From Burkholderiales bacterium (GTDB lineage: Bacteria > Pseudomonadota > Gammaproteobacteria > Burkholderiales > Burkholderiaceae_C), in assembly GCA_947453625.1 (NCBI GenBank), contig CANGHK010000021.1, positions 17,637-81,636 on the forward strand: 64,000 bases of DNA, written 5' to 3'. A program made the position numbers and the translations under genes. Shown in pieces: positions 8,977-18,048 of this stretch (position 1 is its first letter; the number at the start of each line of letters is the position of its first letter). The notes beneath the pieces are model-generated. The model had not been told where the DNA came from and made no database searches. It saw only the letters and a list, made by a program, of their open reading frames with translations.

Positions 8977-9501
8977 ATGCAATCGCCTGAGGCCGATCCG
9001 GTCAGGCGATTCCTGGCCGGTTACCCCGAGCCGCTGCTGGCTCAGGTGCGGGTGCAACTGGCCGACGGCCTGCTCGGCGCCTACTTGCTGCGCCGCTACC
9101 CCGAGCGGCATGGCGTGCGTACCGATGGCGCGCTCTACGATCATGCGATGGCGCTCAAGTCGCGCTACCTGCGCAACGCCCCGGCGCTGGCCAAGGTGGC
9201 CTACGACAGCCGGCTGCAAATCGACCATCGGGCGCTGGGCACGCTGACCTCGGTGTCCCGGCCGCAGGGCGGGCGGCTGACGGCCAAGCGCGAGCTGCGG
9301 GTGGCCGCGCTGTTCAAGGACGCGCCGGCGGCGATGCTGGAGATGATCGTGGTGCACGAAATCGCCCACCTGAAAGAGCGCGCGCACGACAAGCCGTTCT
9401 ACGCGCTGTGCGGCCACATGCTGGCGGGCTACCACCAGATCGAGTTCGACACCCGGCTCTACCTGACCTGGCGCGCTTCTCTGCCCGCGCCCGGCCCCTG
9501 A
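8977..9501 (+). CDS. YgjP-like / M48-related metallopeptidase domain protein
   Basis: 174 residues. A zinc-binding VVHEIAHLKE helix places His127, Glu128 and His131 as expected for a gluzincin, and a further His137 in ERAHDKPFYALCGHML fits the third ligand of the YgjP/SprT-like group (DUF45). No signal peptide or membrane segment is visible, so it is probably cytoplasmic. Function within this group is poorly known; some relatives act on DNA-protein crosslinks, others are uncharacterised. It begins 48 bp after minE and could share its transcript. Confidence 0.75.
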   Translation: MQSPEADPVRRFLAGYPEPLLAQVRVQLADGLLGAYLLRRYPERHGVRTDGALYDHAMALKSRYLRNAPALAKVAYDSRLQIDHRALGTLTSVSRPQGGRLTAKRELRVAALFKDAPAAMLEMIVVHEIAHLKERAHDKPFYALCGHMLAGYHQIEFDTRLYLTWRASLPAPGP

Positions 9502-9579
9502 AGTCCGCCGCCGCCGCGTGCCGGTATCGGCCGGACTCGGGTGAGGGCGATTTCTGCAGTCGCTCCGCCAGCGCGCCGG

Positions 9580-10182
9580 TCAATCCGGCTTGCCGGGCTC
9601 CGCAGCCTGCGCCGCAACCGCGTCCGCGCGGCACTGCCGCTGCAGCGCCGCCCAGCCCTCGGCGCCCAGCCGCTCCAGCGTCGCCTGGTTGGTCTCGTAG
9701 ATCGTCTCGGCCTCGGGGAAAGCCGCCACGGCGCGGTCTATGCTTTCCTCGCGTATGAGGTGCAGCGTGGGGTAGGGCGAGCGGTTGGTGGCGTTGGTCA
9801 CGTCGTCGGGTGTGGTGCCGTCGAACTGGTATTGCGGGTGGAAGCTGGCGACCTGCAGGATGCCGTCCAGGTCCAGCTCTTCCACCGTGGCGTCGGACAC
9901 CTCGAGGAAATCGTTGTAGTCGGCAAAGTCCTGCAGCACGTCCGGGTGGATCAGCAGCGTGGTTTCGATGCGGGCGATCGGCGCTTCGGCCAGCCGCTCC
10001 AACTCGGCGATCAGGTCGGCCAGCAGGGCGGCCGGGTCGGCGGCATGGCTCAGCACATAACGCACCTGGCCCTTGACCTGCGGCGCCTTGGCGAACGGGC
10101 ATAAGTTCAGTCCTATCACGGCCCGGTCGACCCAGGCCCGGGTTTCGGCTATCAGGGTGCTGTCGTCGTCTTGCGTGGTCAT
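9580..10182 (-). CDS. DUF1415 family protein
   Basis: 200 residues matching DUF1415 (TRAWVDRAVIGLNLCPFAKAP; FADYNDFLEVSDATVEELDL; FHPQYQFDGTTPDDVTNATN). The function of this family is not known; conserved Cys, His and Asp residues suggest a possible metal or thiol chemistry, which is inference only. Its ATG overlaps the stop of the upstream RIO-like kinase gene (ATGA), so the two genes form an operon with coupled translation. Confidence 0.85.
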   Translation of the reverse strand: MTTQDDDSTLIAETRAWVDRAVIGLNLCPFAKAPQVKGQVRYVLSHAADPAALLADLIAELERLAEAPIARIETTLLIHPDVLQDFADYNDFLEVSDATVEELDLDGILQVASFHPQYQFDGTTPDDVTNATNRSPYPTLHLIREESIDRAVAAFPEAETIYETNQATLERLGAEGWAALQRQCRADAVAAQAAEPGKPD

Positions 10183-11027
10183 CCTGCCTCCTGCATGCGC
10201 AACCGGCGCGCGGCTTCTTCGTCCTTGGCGTCGTCGATGCCGCGCATCACGGCGCCCATGTCGACGGGCTTGAGTTTGCGGTCGAAGCGGCCGCTCAGCA
10301 CCACATCGTTGCTCAGCATGCCGCGCTCGTACAGCGACCAGATCTCGCGGCCGTAGTCGCTGACCAGCAGTTCGGGCGCGAAGCGGCCGAAGAAGTTGCG
10401 CAGGTTGGCCACGTCGCGCTCGAGCATCGCCGCGGCGTGGTTGTTGCCGGCGGCGTCCACCGCCTGCGGCAGGTCGATGATGACCGGCCCGTCGGCGCTG
10501 ACCAGGATGTTGAATTCGGACAGGTCGCCGTGCACCACGCCGGCCGACAGCATGCGCACCACCTCGCGCAGCAGCGTCTGGTGGTGGGCGCGGGCGTCCT
10601 CGGACGTGAAGTTCATGTCGTTCAGGCGCGGCGCGGCGTCGCCGTTGGCGTCGCAGACCAGCTCCATCAGCAGCACGCCCTCATGGAAGTTGTAGGGCTT
10701 GGGCACCCGCACGCCGGCCGCCGCCAGCCGGTAGAGCGCATCGACCTCGGCGCTCTGCCAGGCTGCTTCCTGGGCCTGGCGGCCGAACTTGGTGCCCTTG
10801 GCCATGGCCCGGGCCTGGCGGCTGTTCTTGGTCTTGCGGTTCTCGGTGTAGTCCACCGCCTGGCGGAAACTGCGGTGGGTGGCCTCCTTGTAGACCTTGG
10901 CGCAGCGCGTCTCATCGCCGCACTGGACGACGAAGACCATCGCCTCCTTGCCGCTCATCAGTTGCCGCGACACCGAGTCGATCAGGCCTTCGTCCAACAG
11001 GGGCCGCAGCCGCTCGGGGGTTTTCAT
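10179..11027 (-). CDS. RIO-like (RIO1-family) serine protein kinase
   Basis: 282 residues. It has the RIO kinase core: SGKEAMVF phosphate-binding loop (25-32), Lys44 in CAKVYKEA for ATP, the catalytic loop VHGDLSEFNILV with Asp168, and metal-binding Asp185 in VIIDLPQ. RIO1 acts in ribosome maturation in eukaryotes and archaea; bacterial RIO-like proteins are less well understood. Start 11027 is chosen since MKTPERLRPLLDEGLIDSV begins the typical N-terminal winged-helix-like segment; the frame upstream is antisense to dusC. It diverges from dusC with 58 bp between starts and overlaps the DUF1415 gene. Confidence 0.88.
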   Translation of the reverse strand: MKTPERLRPLLDEGLIDSVSRQLMSGKEAMVFVVQCGDETRCAKVYKEATHRSFRQAVDYTENRKTKNSRQARAMAKGTKFGRQAQEAAWQSAEVDALYRLAAAGVRVPKPYNFHEGVLLMELVCDANGDAAPRLNDMNFTSEDARAHHQTLLREVVRMLSAGVVHGDLSEFNILVSADGPVIIDLPQAVDAAGNNHAAAMLERDVANLRNFFGRFAPELLVSDYGREIWSLYERGMLSNDVVLSGRFDRKLKPVDMGAVMRGIDDAKDEEAARRLRMQEAG

Positions 11028-11085
11028 GGGGGTATTTTGCCTACACTGCCGGCCTGATGTTCCCGCCCATGCCTTCCCCATCCCG

Positions 11086-12045
11086 ATGACGATCCTGCTG
11101 GCCCCGATGGAAGGCCTGCTCGACGCCAGCCTGCGCGACGTGCTGACGCGAATCGGCGGCATAGACCGCTGCGTCTCGGAGTTCATCCGCATCACCGACC
11201 GGCTGCTGCCCGAGCGGGTGTTCCTGCGCCTGATGCCCGAACTGGCCCATGGCAGCCGCACCCCCGCCGGGGTGGCGGTGCGGGCGCAGTTGCTGGGGTC
11301 GGACCCGGCCTGCCTGGCCGACAACGCCGCGCGGCTGGCCACGCTGGGCCCCGAGGGCATAGACCTGAATTTCGGCTGCCCGGCCAGGACGGTGAACCGC
11401 CACCGCGGCGGCGCGGTGCTGCTCGACGAACCGGCGCTGCTGCAGGCTATCGTCGGCGCGGTGCGGCGCGCGGTGCCGGCCCAGCTGCCGGTGTCGGCCA
11501 AGATGCGTCTGGGAAACCAGGACGAGGCTTGCATGCTGGACGCCGCGCGGGCGATTGCCGACGGTGGCGCCTGCGAGCTGGTGGTGCATGCCCGCACTCG
11601 CGCGCAGGGCTACCGGCCGCCGGCGTTCTGGGACCGCATCGCCCACATTCGCCAGGCGGTGGCGATCCCGGTGATCGCCAACGGCGAGATCTGGACCCCG
11701 GAAGATGCGCTGCGCTGCCAAGCCGAATCAGGCTGCTCTGGCGTGATGCTGGGCCGCGGCGCGGTCGCCGACCCGGGACTGGCCTGGGCCATCCGCTCGC
11801 CGCTGGCCCCCGAACTGGCCTGGGAGACCCTGCTGCCGCTGCTGGCCACCTACTGGGGCTTGATCGCCCGCCATATGGCGCCGCGCCACCGCGCCGGCCG
11901 AATCAAGCAGTGGCTCAACCTGCTGCGCCGCCGCTACCCCGAGGCGCAATCGGCCTACGCCGCCGTGCGCCTGCTGAATGACCCGGTATTGGTGGCGGCC
12001 ATCCTGTTCAGCGGCCCGGGCCGCGCGCAGGGTCAGAACTTGTAG
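11086..12045 (+). CDS. dusC: tRNA-dihydrouridine(16) synthase DusC
   Basis: 319 residues, matching the Dus family TIM barrel. The N-terminus MTILLAPMEGLLDASLRDVL is the FMN-binding start; the catalytic cysteine lies in DLNFGCPARTVNRHRGGA (Cys98). It reduces uridine to dihydrouridine in tRNA using FMN and NADPH. Assignment to the DusC (U16) branch rather than DusA or DusB rests on the MEGLLD start (others read PMAGVTD or similar) and overall resemblance. The last 13 bases overlap the convergent OmpW-like gene. Confidence 0.9.
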   Translation: MTILLAPMEGLLDASLRDVLTRIGGIDRCVSEFIRITDRLLPERVFLRLMPELAHGSRTPAGVAVRAQLLGSDPACLADNAARLATLGPEGIDLNFGCPARTVNRHRGGAVLLDEPALLQAIVGAVRRAVPAQLPVSAKMRLGNQDEACMLDAARAIADGGACELVVHARTRAQGYRPPAFWDRIAHIRQAVAIPVIANGEIWTPEDALRCQAESGCSGVMLGRGAVADPGLAWAIRSPLAPELAWETLLPLLATYWGLIARHMAPRHRAGRIKQWLNLLRRRYPEAQSAYAAVRLLNDPVLVAAILFSGPGRAQGQNL

Positions 12046-12674
12046 GCCGCGCCGAACGAATACACGATGGGCCGGAAGTCGATCGTCGTCTGCAGCACGG
12101 TCGCGCCCGATGAGGCCAGCTTGCTCTTGACCTTGAGCGCGGCGACGCTGGCGAACAGGCTCCAGGTCTTGTCGATGGCGTAGTCCATGCCGGCCTGTGC
12201 GGCCCAGCCCCAGGAGTCACTCATGTTCACCTCGGGCGCCAGCCTGGATTGGATGTCGACGAAGCGGGTGAAGTTGACGCCCGCCCCCAAGTAGGGCCGC
12301 CAGGTATCGCCGGGTGCGCCGAAATGGTAGTTGAACAGCAAGGTCGGCGCCACGTTCTTGGCCGACAGGATGTCGTCGCCCAGGAAAGCGACCGTGCCGG
12401 TGGCCCTGGAACTGATCTTGGGCGGGATGCCCAGCACCAGTTCAGCCCCGATATTCGGCGTAAACATGCGCTCGTAGATGAACAGCACGGTGCCGGCGTT
12501 GCCGGTTTTGGCGTCGGCGCCCGACGGTATGCCGACGCCGGTCACGCCGTTGGTCCTGGAATGGGTGGTGTATTCGGTCAGGCCGAACTTGAAGACGTTG
12601 TCCTGGGCGCAGGCGCTGCCCGTGACCAGCAAAGCGGCCAGCGCAGCGGCAATGGGAAGGGTTCTGGACTTCAT
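12033..12674 (-). CDS. OmpW-family outer membrane protein
   Basis: 213 residues with a signal peptide (PIAAALAALLVTGSACAQ) and an OmpW-like eight-strand barrel: NVFKFGLTEYTTHSRTNGVTG, TFMPNIGAEL-like segment (MFTPNIGAELVLGIPPK), LLFNYHFGAPGDTWRPYLGAGVNFT, WAAQAGMDYAIDKTWSLFASV and the C-terminal aromatic residue (FGAAYKF) recognised by the BAM complex. OmpW forms a small hydrophobic channel for nonpolar compounds. It is followed by the GDSL lipoprotein gene in the upstream direction, on the same strand and 24 bp away. Confidence 0.9.
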   Translation of the reverse strand: MKSRTLPIAAALAALLVTGSACAQDNVFKFGLTEYTTHSRTNGVTGVGIPSGADAKTGNAGTVLFIYERMFTPNIGAELVLGIPPKISSRATGTVAFLGDDILSAKNVAPTLLFNYHFGAPGDTWRPYLGAGVNFTRFVDIQSRLAPEVNMSDSWGWAAQAGMDYAIDKTWSLFASVAALKVKSKLASSGATVLQTTIDFRPIVYSFGAAYKF

Positions 12675-12698
12675 GTGATGTCTCCCGGTTGCGCGGCG

Positions 12699-13898
12699 TC
12701 AGAGCCAGCCAAAGGACTTGAGTTGCTTGAGCCCCGCGTCGCTGAAGGCCTTGTAGCCGCCGGTGCTGGGGTGGTTCAGGTCGGCAAAGAACCAGGTGTT
12801 GACATCGGCACCCGCAGCCAGCGCGTTGTAGGGTGCGCCCGGCGTGGTGTTGCAGAACAGCGCGGAGCCCTTGGCGGCGGCAGGCATCTTGGCCGGGTCA
12901 CAGGCCGGTGCGCTGATGTTGGCGAAGCCGTAGCCGGCCGGGTTGCGCATGATGTCGGCAAATACGCTGTGAAAGTCCAGCACCTGCACAGCTTGGCCGT
13001 TCAGGCTCTCGCGCAACCAGAGTTCAAAGGTCTCTGGCAGCGTGGTCAGGATTGGCCGGATGCCTGCGGGCAGTAGCATTGCCTCGGGTGTCAAGGCCAT
13101 GTCGATCAGCGTGGTCACCGCCACGTACTTGCCGCCCTTGGCCAGAATCTGGGTGCGGATCAGATCGGCCAGGTCCAACGCAGCGGTTTTCATTGCCAAC
13201 TGCGCGTCGGTCTGGGCGGAGAACACCCTGTTCTTGAACGCGTCTTCGGTGATATTTCCATTCTTCAGTTTGTCGGATGCATCCAGCACAGCCGGTACGT
13301 AATACTTTTCGACCTGTACGAACACTTCGTTGAAACCGGCCGATACCAGGATCAGATCGCTGTCCTTGAAGCTGCCGAAGGTCGCCAGGTGGTTGGCGAT
13401 CTGGGTCTTGACTGGCACGGTCAATCCAGCGGGCTGGCCGTTGGCATCCAAGTGACCGTAGCCGTCGGCGTTGGTCACCAGCGCCCCGCCCTGGCCGTAG
13501 CCGGTGCAGGTCTTGGCCAGCGCCGGCACGGTCAGCGCGATCGGGCACTTGACCGACTGGCCTGCAAAACCGACCTCGGCCGGGGTGATCGTCAGTCCCA
13601 GCGAAGCGGCGATGTTCTCGACCCAGACCGTACCGGCCGTCGCGCCGCTGCCGAAGTTGGTCGTGAACTTGCCGCCCAGGTAGACCGTCGGGCTGGTGCC
13701 GGGGATCGCGGTGGCCGGGGTGTAGGCGCCGAGGTCGCTCAGGCTGTCGCCAAACGACACTACGGCGCTGAACTGGCCCTTGGTGGTGGGTGCGCCCGAC
13801 GGTGAGCCGTTGCCGGGTACATAGGGGTCGCCGCCGCCGCAAGCCGCGAGCAGGGCTGCCGTGATCAGCGACAGTGCCCAGACTTTGGTGTTCTTCAT
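12699..13898 (-). CDS. SGNH/GDSL-family esterase lipoprotein
   Basis: 399 residues. A lipoprotein signal peptide ends in LAAC (Cys20), so the protein should be lipid-anchored, likely in the outer membrane. The nucleophile Ser52 lies in the block I motif SFGDSLSDLG and the C-terminal block V reads ADLNHPSTGGYK with Asp373 and His376 completing the catalytic triad. DSDLILVSAGFNEV corresponds to block III (GxND-like). It should hydrolyse esters; the natural substrate (lipid, polysaccharide acetyl groups or polyester) is unknown. ATG 13898 has a strong GAGGAGA ribosome binding site. It shares a strand with the OmpW-like gene. Confidence 0.85.
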   Translation of the reverse strand: MKNTKVWALSLITAALLAACGGGDPYVPGNGSPSGAPTTKGQFSAVVSFGDSLSDLGAYTPATAIPGTSPTVYLGGKFTTNFGSGATAGTVWVENIAASLGLTITPAEVGFAGQSVKCPIALTVPALAKTCTGYGQGGALVTNADGYGHLDANGQPAGLTVPVKTQIANHLATFGSFKDSDLILVSAGFNEVFVQVEKYYVPAVLDASDKLKNGNITEDAFKNRVFSAQTDAQLAMKTAALDLADLIRTQILAKGGKYVAVTTLIDMALTPEAMLLPAGIRPILTTLPETFELWLRESLNGQAVQVLDFHSVFADIMRNPAGYGFANISAPACDPAKMPAAAKGSALFCNTTPGAPYNALAAGADVNTWFFADLNHPSTGGYKAFSDAGLKQLKSFGWL

Positions 13899-14045
13899 GC
13901 CGTCTCCTCGGTTGAACCGCTACGCGCGAACGGGGTGCGCGCCGCTTCCGGGTGGACTCTAGGAGGACATCGACGCCGTTTATTGACAGTGATCAGCGTT
14001 CGCGGCGGTCTGCCTGCCGGCGATTGAGCCAAGTCAGGCGCCAAG

Positions 14046-14714
14046 TCACGCGCCGCGGCGCAACTGCAGCACCGGCCAACCCTGGGCCTGCGCATGGGCC
14101 AGCAGCCGCGCATCCGGGTCGACGGCCACTGGGTGGCCCACCGCGCTCAGCAGCGGCAGGTCGTTGGTCGAGTCGCTGTAGAACCAGGCCTTGGCCAGCC
14201 GGTCGGCGCCAAGACCCTGCGCCGCCAGCCAGACTTGCAGCCGTTCGACCTTGCCCTCGCGCATATTGGGCGTGCCGTCCAGCCGGCCGGTGTAGAGGCC
14301 GTCCACCTGTTCGACCTCGGTCGCGATCAGGTGCGGGATGGCCAGCGCGGCAGCCGTCTTCTCGGCGATCAGCCGGTTGGTGGCGGTGGTCAGCACCAGG
14401 CGGTGGCCTTGCGCGCGATGATTGGCCAGCAGCGCGCGGGCGTCGGCGGGGATGCGCGGCAGAACCTCGTCGTGCAGGAAGCGTTCGCGCCACGGTTCCC
14501 AGAACGCCGGGCTGCGGCCGGCCAGCAGCGCAGCGTGAAAGCTGCAGAACTCGAGCACCGACACGCTGCCGGCGCGATAGCCGGCGTCCAGGCTGTCGCC
14601 GTGCGCCAGTGGGTCGGCCGGAAACAGCCCGTGGCGGACGCCGAATCGGCACCACAGCAGATCGCTGTCGCCCGACAGCAGTGTATGGTCGAGGTCGAAC
14701 AAGGCCAGCGTCAT
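14046..14714 (-). CDS. HAD-IB family phosphatase
   Basis: 222 residues. The HAD motif I is FDLDHTLLSGDSD (Asp7 nucleophile, Asp9 acid-base), motif II is LVLTTATNRL, and the C-terminal WFYSDSTNDLPLL holds the metal-binding acidic residues. It resembles the SerB-like HAD-IB subgroup common in Betaproteobacteria, whose members are annotated as phosphoserine or histidinol phosphatases with little proof. Its ATG overlaps the eutC stop (ATGA), making it the last gene of the leftward phosphonate/ethanolamine arm. A role as a phosphoethanolamine phosphatase supplying EutBC is an attractive inference but untested. Confidence 0.8.
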   Translation of the reverse strand: MTLALFDLDHTLLSGDSDLLWCRFGVRHGLFPADPLAHGDSLDAGYRAGSVSVLEFCSFHAALLAGRSPAFWEPWRERFLHDEVLPRIPADARALLANHRAQGHRLVLTTATNRLIAEKTAAALAIPHLIATEVEQVDGLYTGRLDGTPNMREGKVERLQVWLAAQGLGADRLAKAWFYSDSTNDLPLLSAVGHPVAVDPDARLLAHAQAQGWPVLQLRRGA

Positions 14715-15520
14715 AGCGCGCTTGACACTTCGTCCGGAACCGTGGGCAGCAGCGCGGTGGCGCTGTCGTCCTTCAGTGCCACGCCGGTCAGTCTGCGCCG
14801 CAGCGCCTCGTGCAGCAGCCAGGCCAGGCGCTGCGCGGCGGCGATCGGTGCCAGACCGTCGGGCCGGATGTTGCTGACGCAGTTGCGCTGGGCGTCGCTG
14901 CAGCCTATCTTGGGCTGATGCGTCAGGTAGGCGCCCAGGCTGTCGGGCGAGCTCAAGCCCGGCCGCTCGCCCAGCAGCATCAGCACCATGCGGGCCTGCA
15001 GCAATATGCCCACCTCGTCGGCCAGCGCCACCCTGGCCTGCAGCGCGATAACCAGCGGCGCCAGCCGCAGACCGGGCGCGAGCATGGGGCGCAATGCCGC
15101 CAGCAGCGCTGCGGCGTGGCGCTGCACGGCCACCGCCGACAGCCCGTCGCCCAGCACGATGGCCAGGTCGACCGGGTCGGCGGTGGCGGTCTGCAGATCG
15201 GCGGCGCTGGCGGCGTCGAGCCGGCGGCCCCAGTCGGGGCGGCGCAGGTAGGTCTCGCGGCTGGGCGCGCGGCTGTGCACCTGGCGAACGATCCAGCCCT
15301 GGGACTGCAGATCGGCCGCCAGCGCGGCGGCGTCCAGCGGCACCTGTACCGCGTCGCGCGCCTGGGCATGGGCAGCGGAGAAGCGCAGCAACTCGGCGGT
15401 GGGCAGGCTGGTGCCGGTGCGTCCGAGGGCGATGCGCGCCGGGGTGTGGCCGCGCAGGTCGGCCCAGGGGTCGGCGGGCGGCGCCTGGACGGTGCGGTTG
15501 ACAGGGGCCGTCGGGTTCAT
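14711..15520 (-). CDS. eutC: Ethanolamine ammonia-lyase small subunit
   Basis: 269 residues, slightly shorter than E. coli EutC. It matches the family in ARIALGRTGTSLPTAELLRFS, HAQARDAVQVPLD, DLAIVLGDGLSAVAV and LGERPGLSSPDSLGAYLT...NCVSNIRPDGL. With EutB it forms the adenosylcobalamin-dependent lyase that converts ethanolamine to acetaldehyde and ammonia. The ATG overlaps the eutB stop (ATGA), fixing stoichiometric coupling. No eut microcompartment, EutA reactivase or ethanolamine permease gene lies nearby; the gene sits instead in the phosphonate operon. Confidence 0.95.
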   Translation of the reverse strand: MNPTAPVNRTVQAPPADPWADLRGHTPARIALGRTGTSLPTAELLRFSAAHAQARDAVQVPLDAAALAADLQSQGWIVRQVHSRAPSRETYLRRPDWGRRLDAASAADLQTATADPVDLAIVLGDGLSAVAVQRHAAALLAALRPMLAPGLRLAPLVIALQARVALADEVGILLQARMVLMLLGERPGLSSPDSLGAYLTHQPKIGCSDAQRNCVSNIRPDGLAPIAAAQRLAWLLHEALRRRLTGVALKDDSATALLPTVPDEVSSAL

Positions 15521-16917
15521 CGCCCAGGCCCCGCCAGCAGGGCCGCCATCGACGCCGCCAGCGCGGGCCGCTGCGGGGCCGGCAGCAACTGGCCGGCGTC
15601 CCCGGTGATGCCCATGCGCTGCAGCCAGGCCTCGAACTCGGGCGCGCGCTTCAGGCCCAGCAACTGGCGCACGAACAAGGCGTCGTGGAAGGAGGTGCTC
15701 TGGTAGTTCAGCATCACGTCGTCGGCGCCGGGCACGCCCATCATGAAGTTCAGCCCGGCCGCCGCCAGCAGCACCAGCAGGTTGTCCATGTCGTCGCTGT
15801 CGGCTTCGGCGTGGTTGGTGTAGCAGATGTCGCAGCCCATAGGCAGGCCCAGCAGCTTGCCGCAGAAATGGTCTTCCAGCCCGGCGCGGATGATCTGCTT
15901 GCCGTCATAGAGGTATTCCGGCCCGATGAAGCCGACCACGGTGTTGACCAGCAGCGGCCGGTAGCGCCGCGCCACCGCGTAGGCCCGGGCCTCCAGCGTC
16001 TGCTGGTCCACGCCATGGTGGGCGTTGGCCGACAACGCGCTGCCCTGGCCGGTCTCGAAGTACATGCAGTGGTCGCCCAGCGTGCCGCGATTCAGCGCCA
16101 GCACGGCGGCATGGGCCTCGTCGAGCAGTGCCAGGCTGACGCCGAAGCTGCGCTGGGTGGCCTCGGTGCCGCCTATCGACTGGAACACCAGGTCGACCGG
16201 CGCGCCCAGTTCAATCGCCTGCAGCGTGTTGGTGACATGGGTCAGCACGCAGGATTGCGTGGGGATCTGCTGGCCTTGGATCAACTCGTCGAGTTGGTGC
16301 AGCAACTGCACCAGCGCGGGCACGCTGTCGGCCGCCGGGTTGATGCCGATCACCGCGTCGCCGGCGCCGTACATCAGGCCGTCGAGGATGCTGGCGGCGA
16401 TGCCGGCCGGGCTGTCGGCCGGGTGGTTGGGCTGCAGCCGCACCGCCAGATGGCCGGGCAGGCCCAGCGTCGACCGGAAGCGCGTGATCACCCGGCAGCG
16501 GCTGGCCACCAGGATCAGGTCCTGGTTGCGCGAGATCTTGCTGACGGCCGCCACCATCTCGGGCGTCAGCCCGGGGGCGAGCGCGGCCAGCACCGCCGGC
16601 GTGGCGGCGTCCGACAGCAGCCAGTCGCGAAACCCGCCCACCGTCAGGTGCGCGACCGGCGCGAAGGCCGCCGTGTCGTGGCCGTCGATGATCAACCGGG
16701 TGATGTCGTCGCTCTCATAGGGCACGACCGCCTGCTGCAGGAAGGTGGCCAGGGGCAGGTCGGCCAGCGCCTCGCGGGCGGCCATGCGCTGCTGGGCGCT
16801 GTCGGCGGCGATGCCGGCCAGTTGGTCGCCCGACCGCGCCGGCGTGGCCTTGGCCAGCAGGTCGGCCAGGCTGGCGAAGTGGTAGGCCTGGCCGCCCAGG
16901 CTGGCGCGGTAGGGCAT
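15517..16917 (-). CDS. eutB: Ethanolamine ammonia-lyase large subunit
   Basis: 466 residues, close to the 453 of E. coli EutB. The TIM-barrel catalytic subunit is recognised from KISRNQDLILVASRCRV, GDAVIGINPAADSV, DLVFQSIGGTEATQRSFGV, CMYFETGQGSALSANAHHG and GCDICYTNHAEADSDDMDNL. ATG 16917 is chosen because MPYRASLGGQAYHFASL opens the family alignment; the frame upstream is antisense or out of frame with phnW. It begins 5 bp after the phnW stop, so it is almost certainly on the same transcript as the AEP importer and phnW. Confidence 0.95.
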   Translation of the reverse strand: MPYRASLGGQAYHFASLADLLAKATPARSGDQLAGIAADSAQQRMAAREALADLPLATFLQQAVVPYESDDITRLIIDGHDTAAFAPVAHLTVGGFRDWLLSDAATPAVLAALAPGLTPEMVAAVSKISRNQDLILVASRCRVITRFRSTLGLPGHLAVRLQPNHPADSPAGIAASILDGLMYGAGDAVIGINPAADSVPALVQLLHQLDELIQGQQIPTQSCVLTHVTNTLQAIELGAPVDLVFQSIGGTEATQRSFGVSLALLDEAHAAVLALNRGTLGDHCMYFETGQGSALSANAHHGVDQQTLEARAYAVARRYRPLLVNTVVGFIGPEYLYDGKQIIRAGLEDHFCGKLLGLPMGCDICYTNHAEADSDDMDNLLVLLAAAGLNFMMGVPGADDVMLNYQSTSFHDALFVRQLLGLKRAPEFEAWLQRMGITGDAGQLLPAPQRPALAASMAALLAGPGR

Positions 16918-16922
16918 CGCGA

Positions 16923-18044
16923 TCAGGCGGCCGCGGCTGGTGGCGTGGCGATGCCCATCTCGCGCAGTGCCGCGCCCACCGCGTCGACCGCCTGCTGCAT
17001 CTCGGCGCGGCCGATCGCGCCTATGCAGCCGACACGGAAGGTCTCGACCTGGGTCAGCTTGCCGGGGTAGAGCATGAAGCCGCGGGCCTTGGCGGCGGCG
17101 TAGAAGCGCTTGAAGTCGTAGGCCGGGTGGTCCGGCGCGTGGAAGGTGACGATGATCGGCGCCTGGTGCGCTGGCGCCAGAAAGGGCTTCAAGCCGAGCG
17201 CCGTCATGCCACGGATCAGCGTCGCGCAGTTGTCGGCGTAGCGCGCCAGCCGGGCCGGCTGGCCGCCTTCCTCCTCGAACTGGGCGATCGCCTCGCTCAG
17301 CGCCACCACCACATGGGTGGGCGGCGTGAAGCGCCACTGGCCGGTCGCCTCCAGGTAGGCGTGCTGGTCGAACAAGTCCATCGCCAGGCTCTGGCTGTGG
17401 CCGGCGCAGCCCTCGAGCACCGCCTTGCGGACGAAGACGAAGCCCATGCCGGGCACGCCTTCCAGGCATTTGCCGCTGGCCGCTACCAGCGCGTCGAAGC
17501 GGATCGCGCGGGCGTCGATCGGCAGCGCGGCAAAGCTGCTCATCGCGTCGACGATCAGGCCGCGGCCATGGCGCCGGCAGATCTCGGCCACTGCGGCCAG
17601 CGGGTTTTCGACCCCGGCGCTGGTCTCGCAGTGGATCAGCACCACATGCGTGATGGCCGGCTCGTTGATCAGTTCGGCTTCGAGTGCCGCGGCCGAGACC
17701 GGCTCGTCCTCGGCGAAGGGCAGTACGCTGCAGCGCCGACCCATCATCTGCGTGAGCTTGCTGGCGCGCTTGCAGTAGGCGCCGTTGTCGAGCACCAGCA
17801 CATGGCCGTCGCGGGGCACGACGGTGGCCACCGCCGCCTCGACGCTGAAGGTGCCGCTGCCTTGCAGGGGCACGACGACATGGCTGTCCTGGCCGTGCAC
17901 GATGGCCAGCAGGCGGCGGCGCACGCTGGCGGTCACGGCGATGAAGTCGGCGTCCCACGAGCCCCAGTCGTGCAGCATCGCCAGCTTGGTGCGCAGCGTC
18001 GTGGTCAGCGGTCCGGGGGTCAGCAGGATGCGGTCGCGGTCCAT
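16923..18044 (-). CDS. phnW: 2-aminoethylphosphonate:pyruvate aminotransferase PhnW
   Basis: 373 residues. PhnW transfers the amino group of 2-aminoethylphosphonate to pyruvate, giving phosphonoacetaldehyde and alanine with PLP. The start [21 protein letters not shown] is the family signature; the PLP lysine is Lys192 in [15 protein letters not shown] and the pyridine-contacting Asp166 lies in [12 protein letters not shown] 18044 is preferred to an upstream in-frame start because it is preceded by GGGAGG and matches known PhnW starts. That ribosome binding site is the end of an intergenic repeat (18049-18120) that also precedes purD. Confidence 0.95.
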   Translation of the reverse strand: MDRDRILLTPGPLTTTLRTKLAMLHDWGSWDADFIAVTASVRRRLLAIVHGQDSHVVVPLQGSGTFSVEAAVATVVPRDGHVLVLDNGAYCKRASKLTQMMGRRCSVLPFAEDEPVSAAALEAELINEPAITHVVLIHCETSAGVENPLAAVAEICRRHGRGLIVDAMSSFAALPIDARAIRFDALVAASGKCLEGVPGMGFVFVRKAVLEGCAGHSQSLAMDLFDQHAYLEATGQWRFTPPTHVVVALSEAIAQFEEEGGQPARLARYADNCATLIRGMTALGLKPFLAPAHQAPIIVTFHAPDHPAYDFKRFYAAAKARGFMLYPGKLTQVETFRVGCIGAIGRAEMQQAVDAVGAALREMGIATPPAAAA

Positions 18045-18048
18045 CTCA

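Noticed and set aside
16918..17958. Extension of the eutB frame upstream through phnW
   Set aside because: It is an alternative frame of phnW with Arg/Gly-rich composition; EutB homology starts at 16917.
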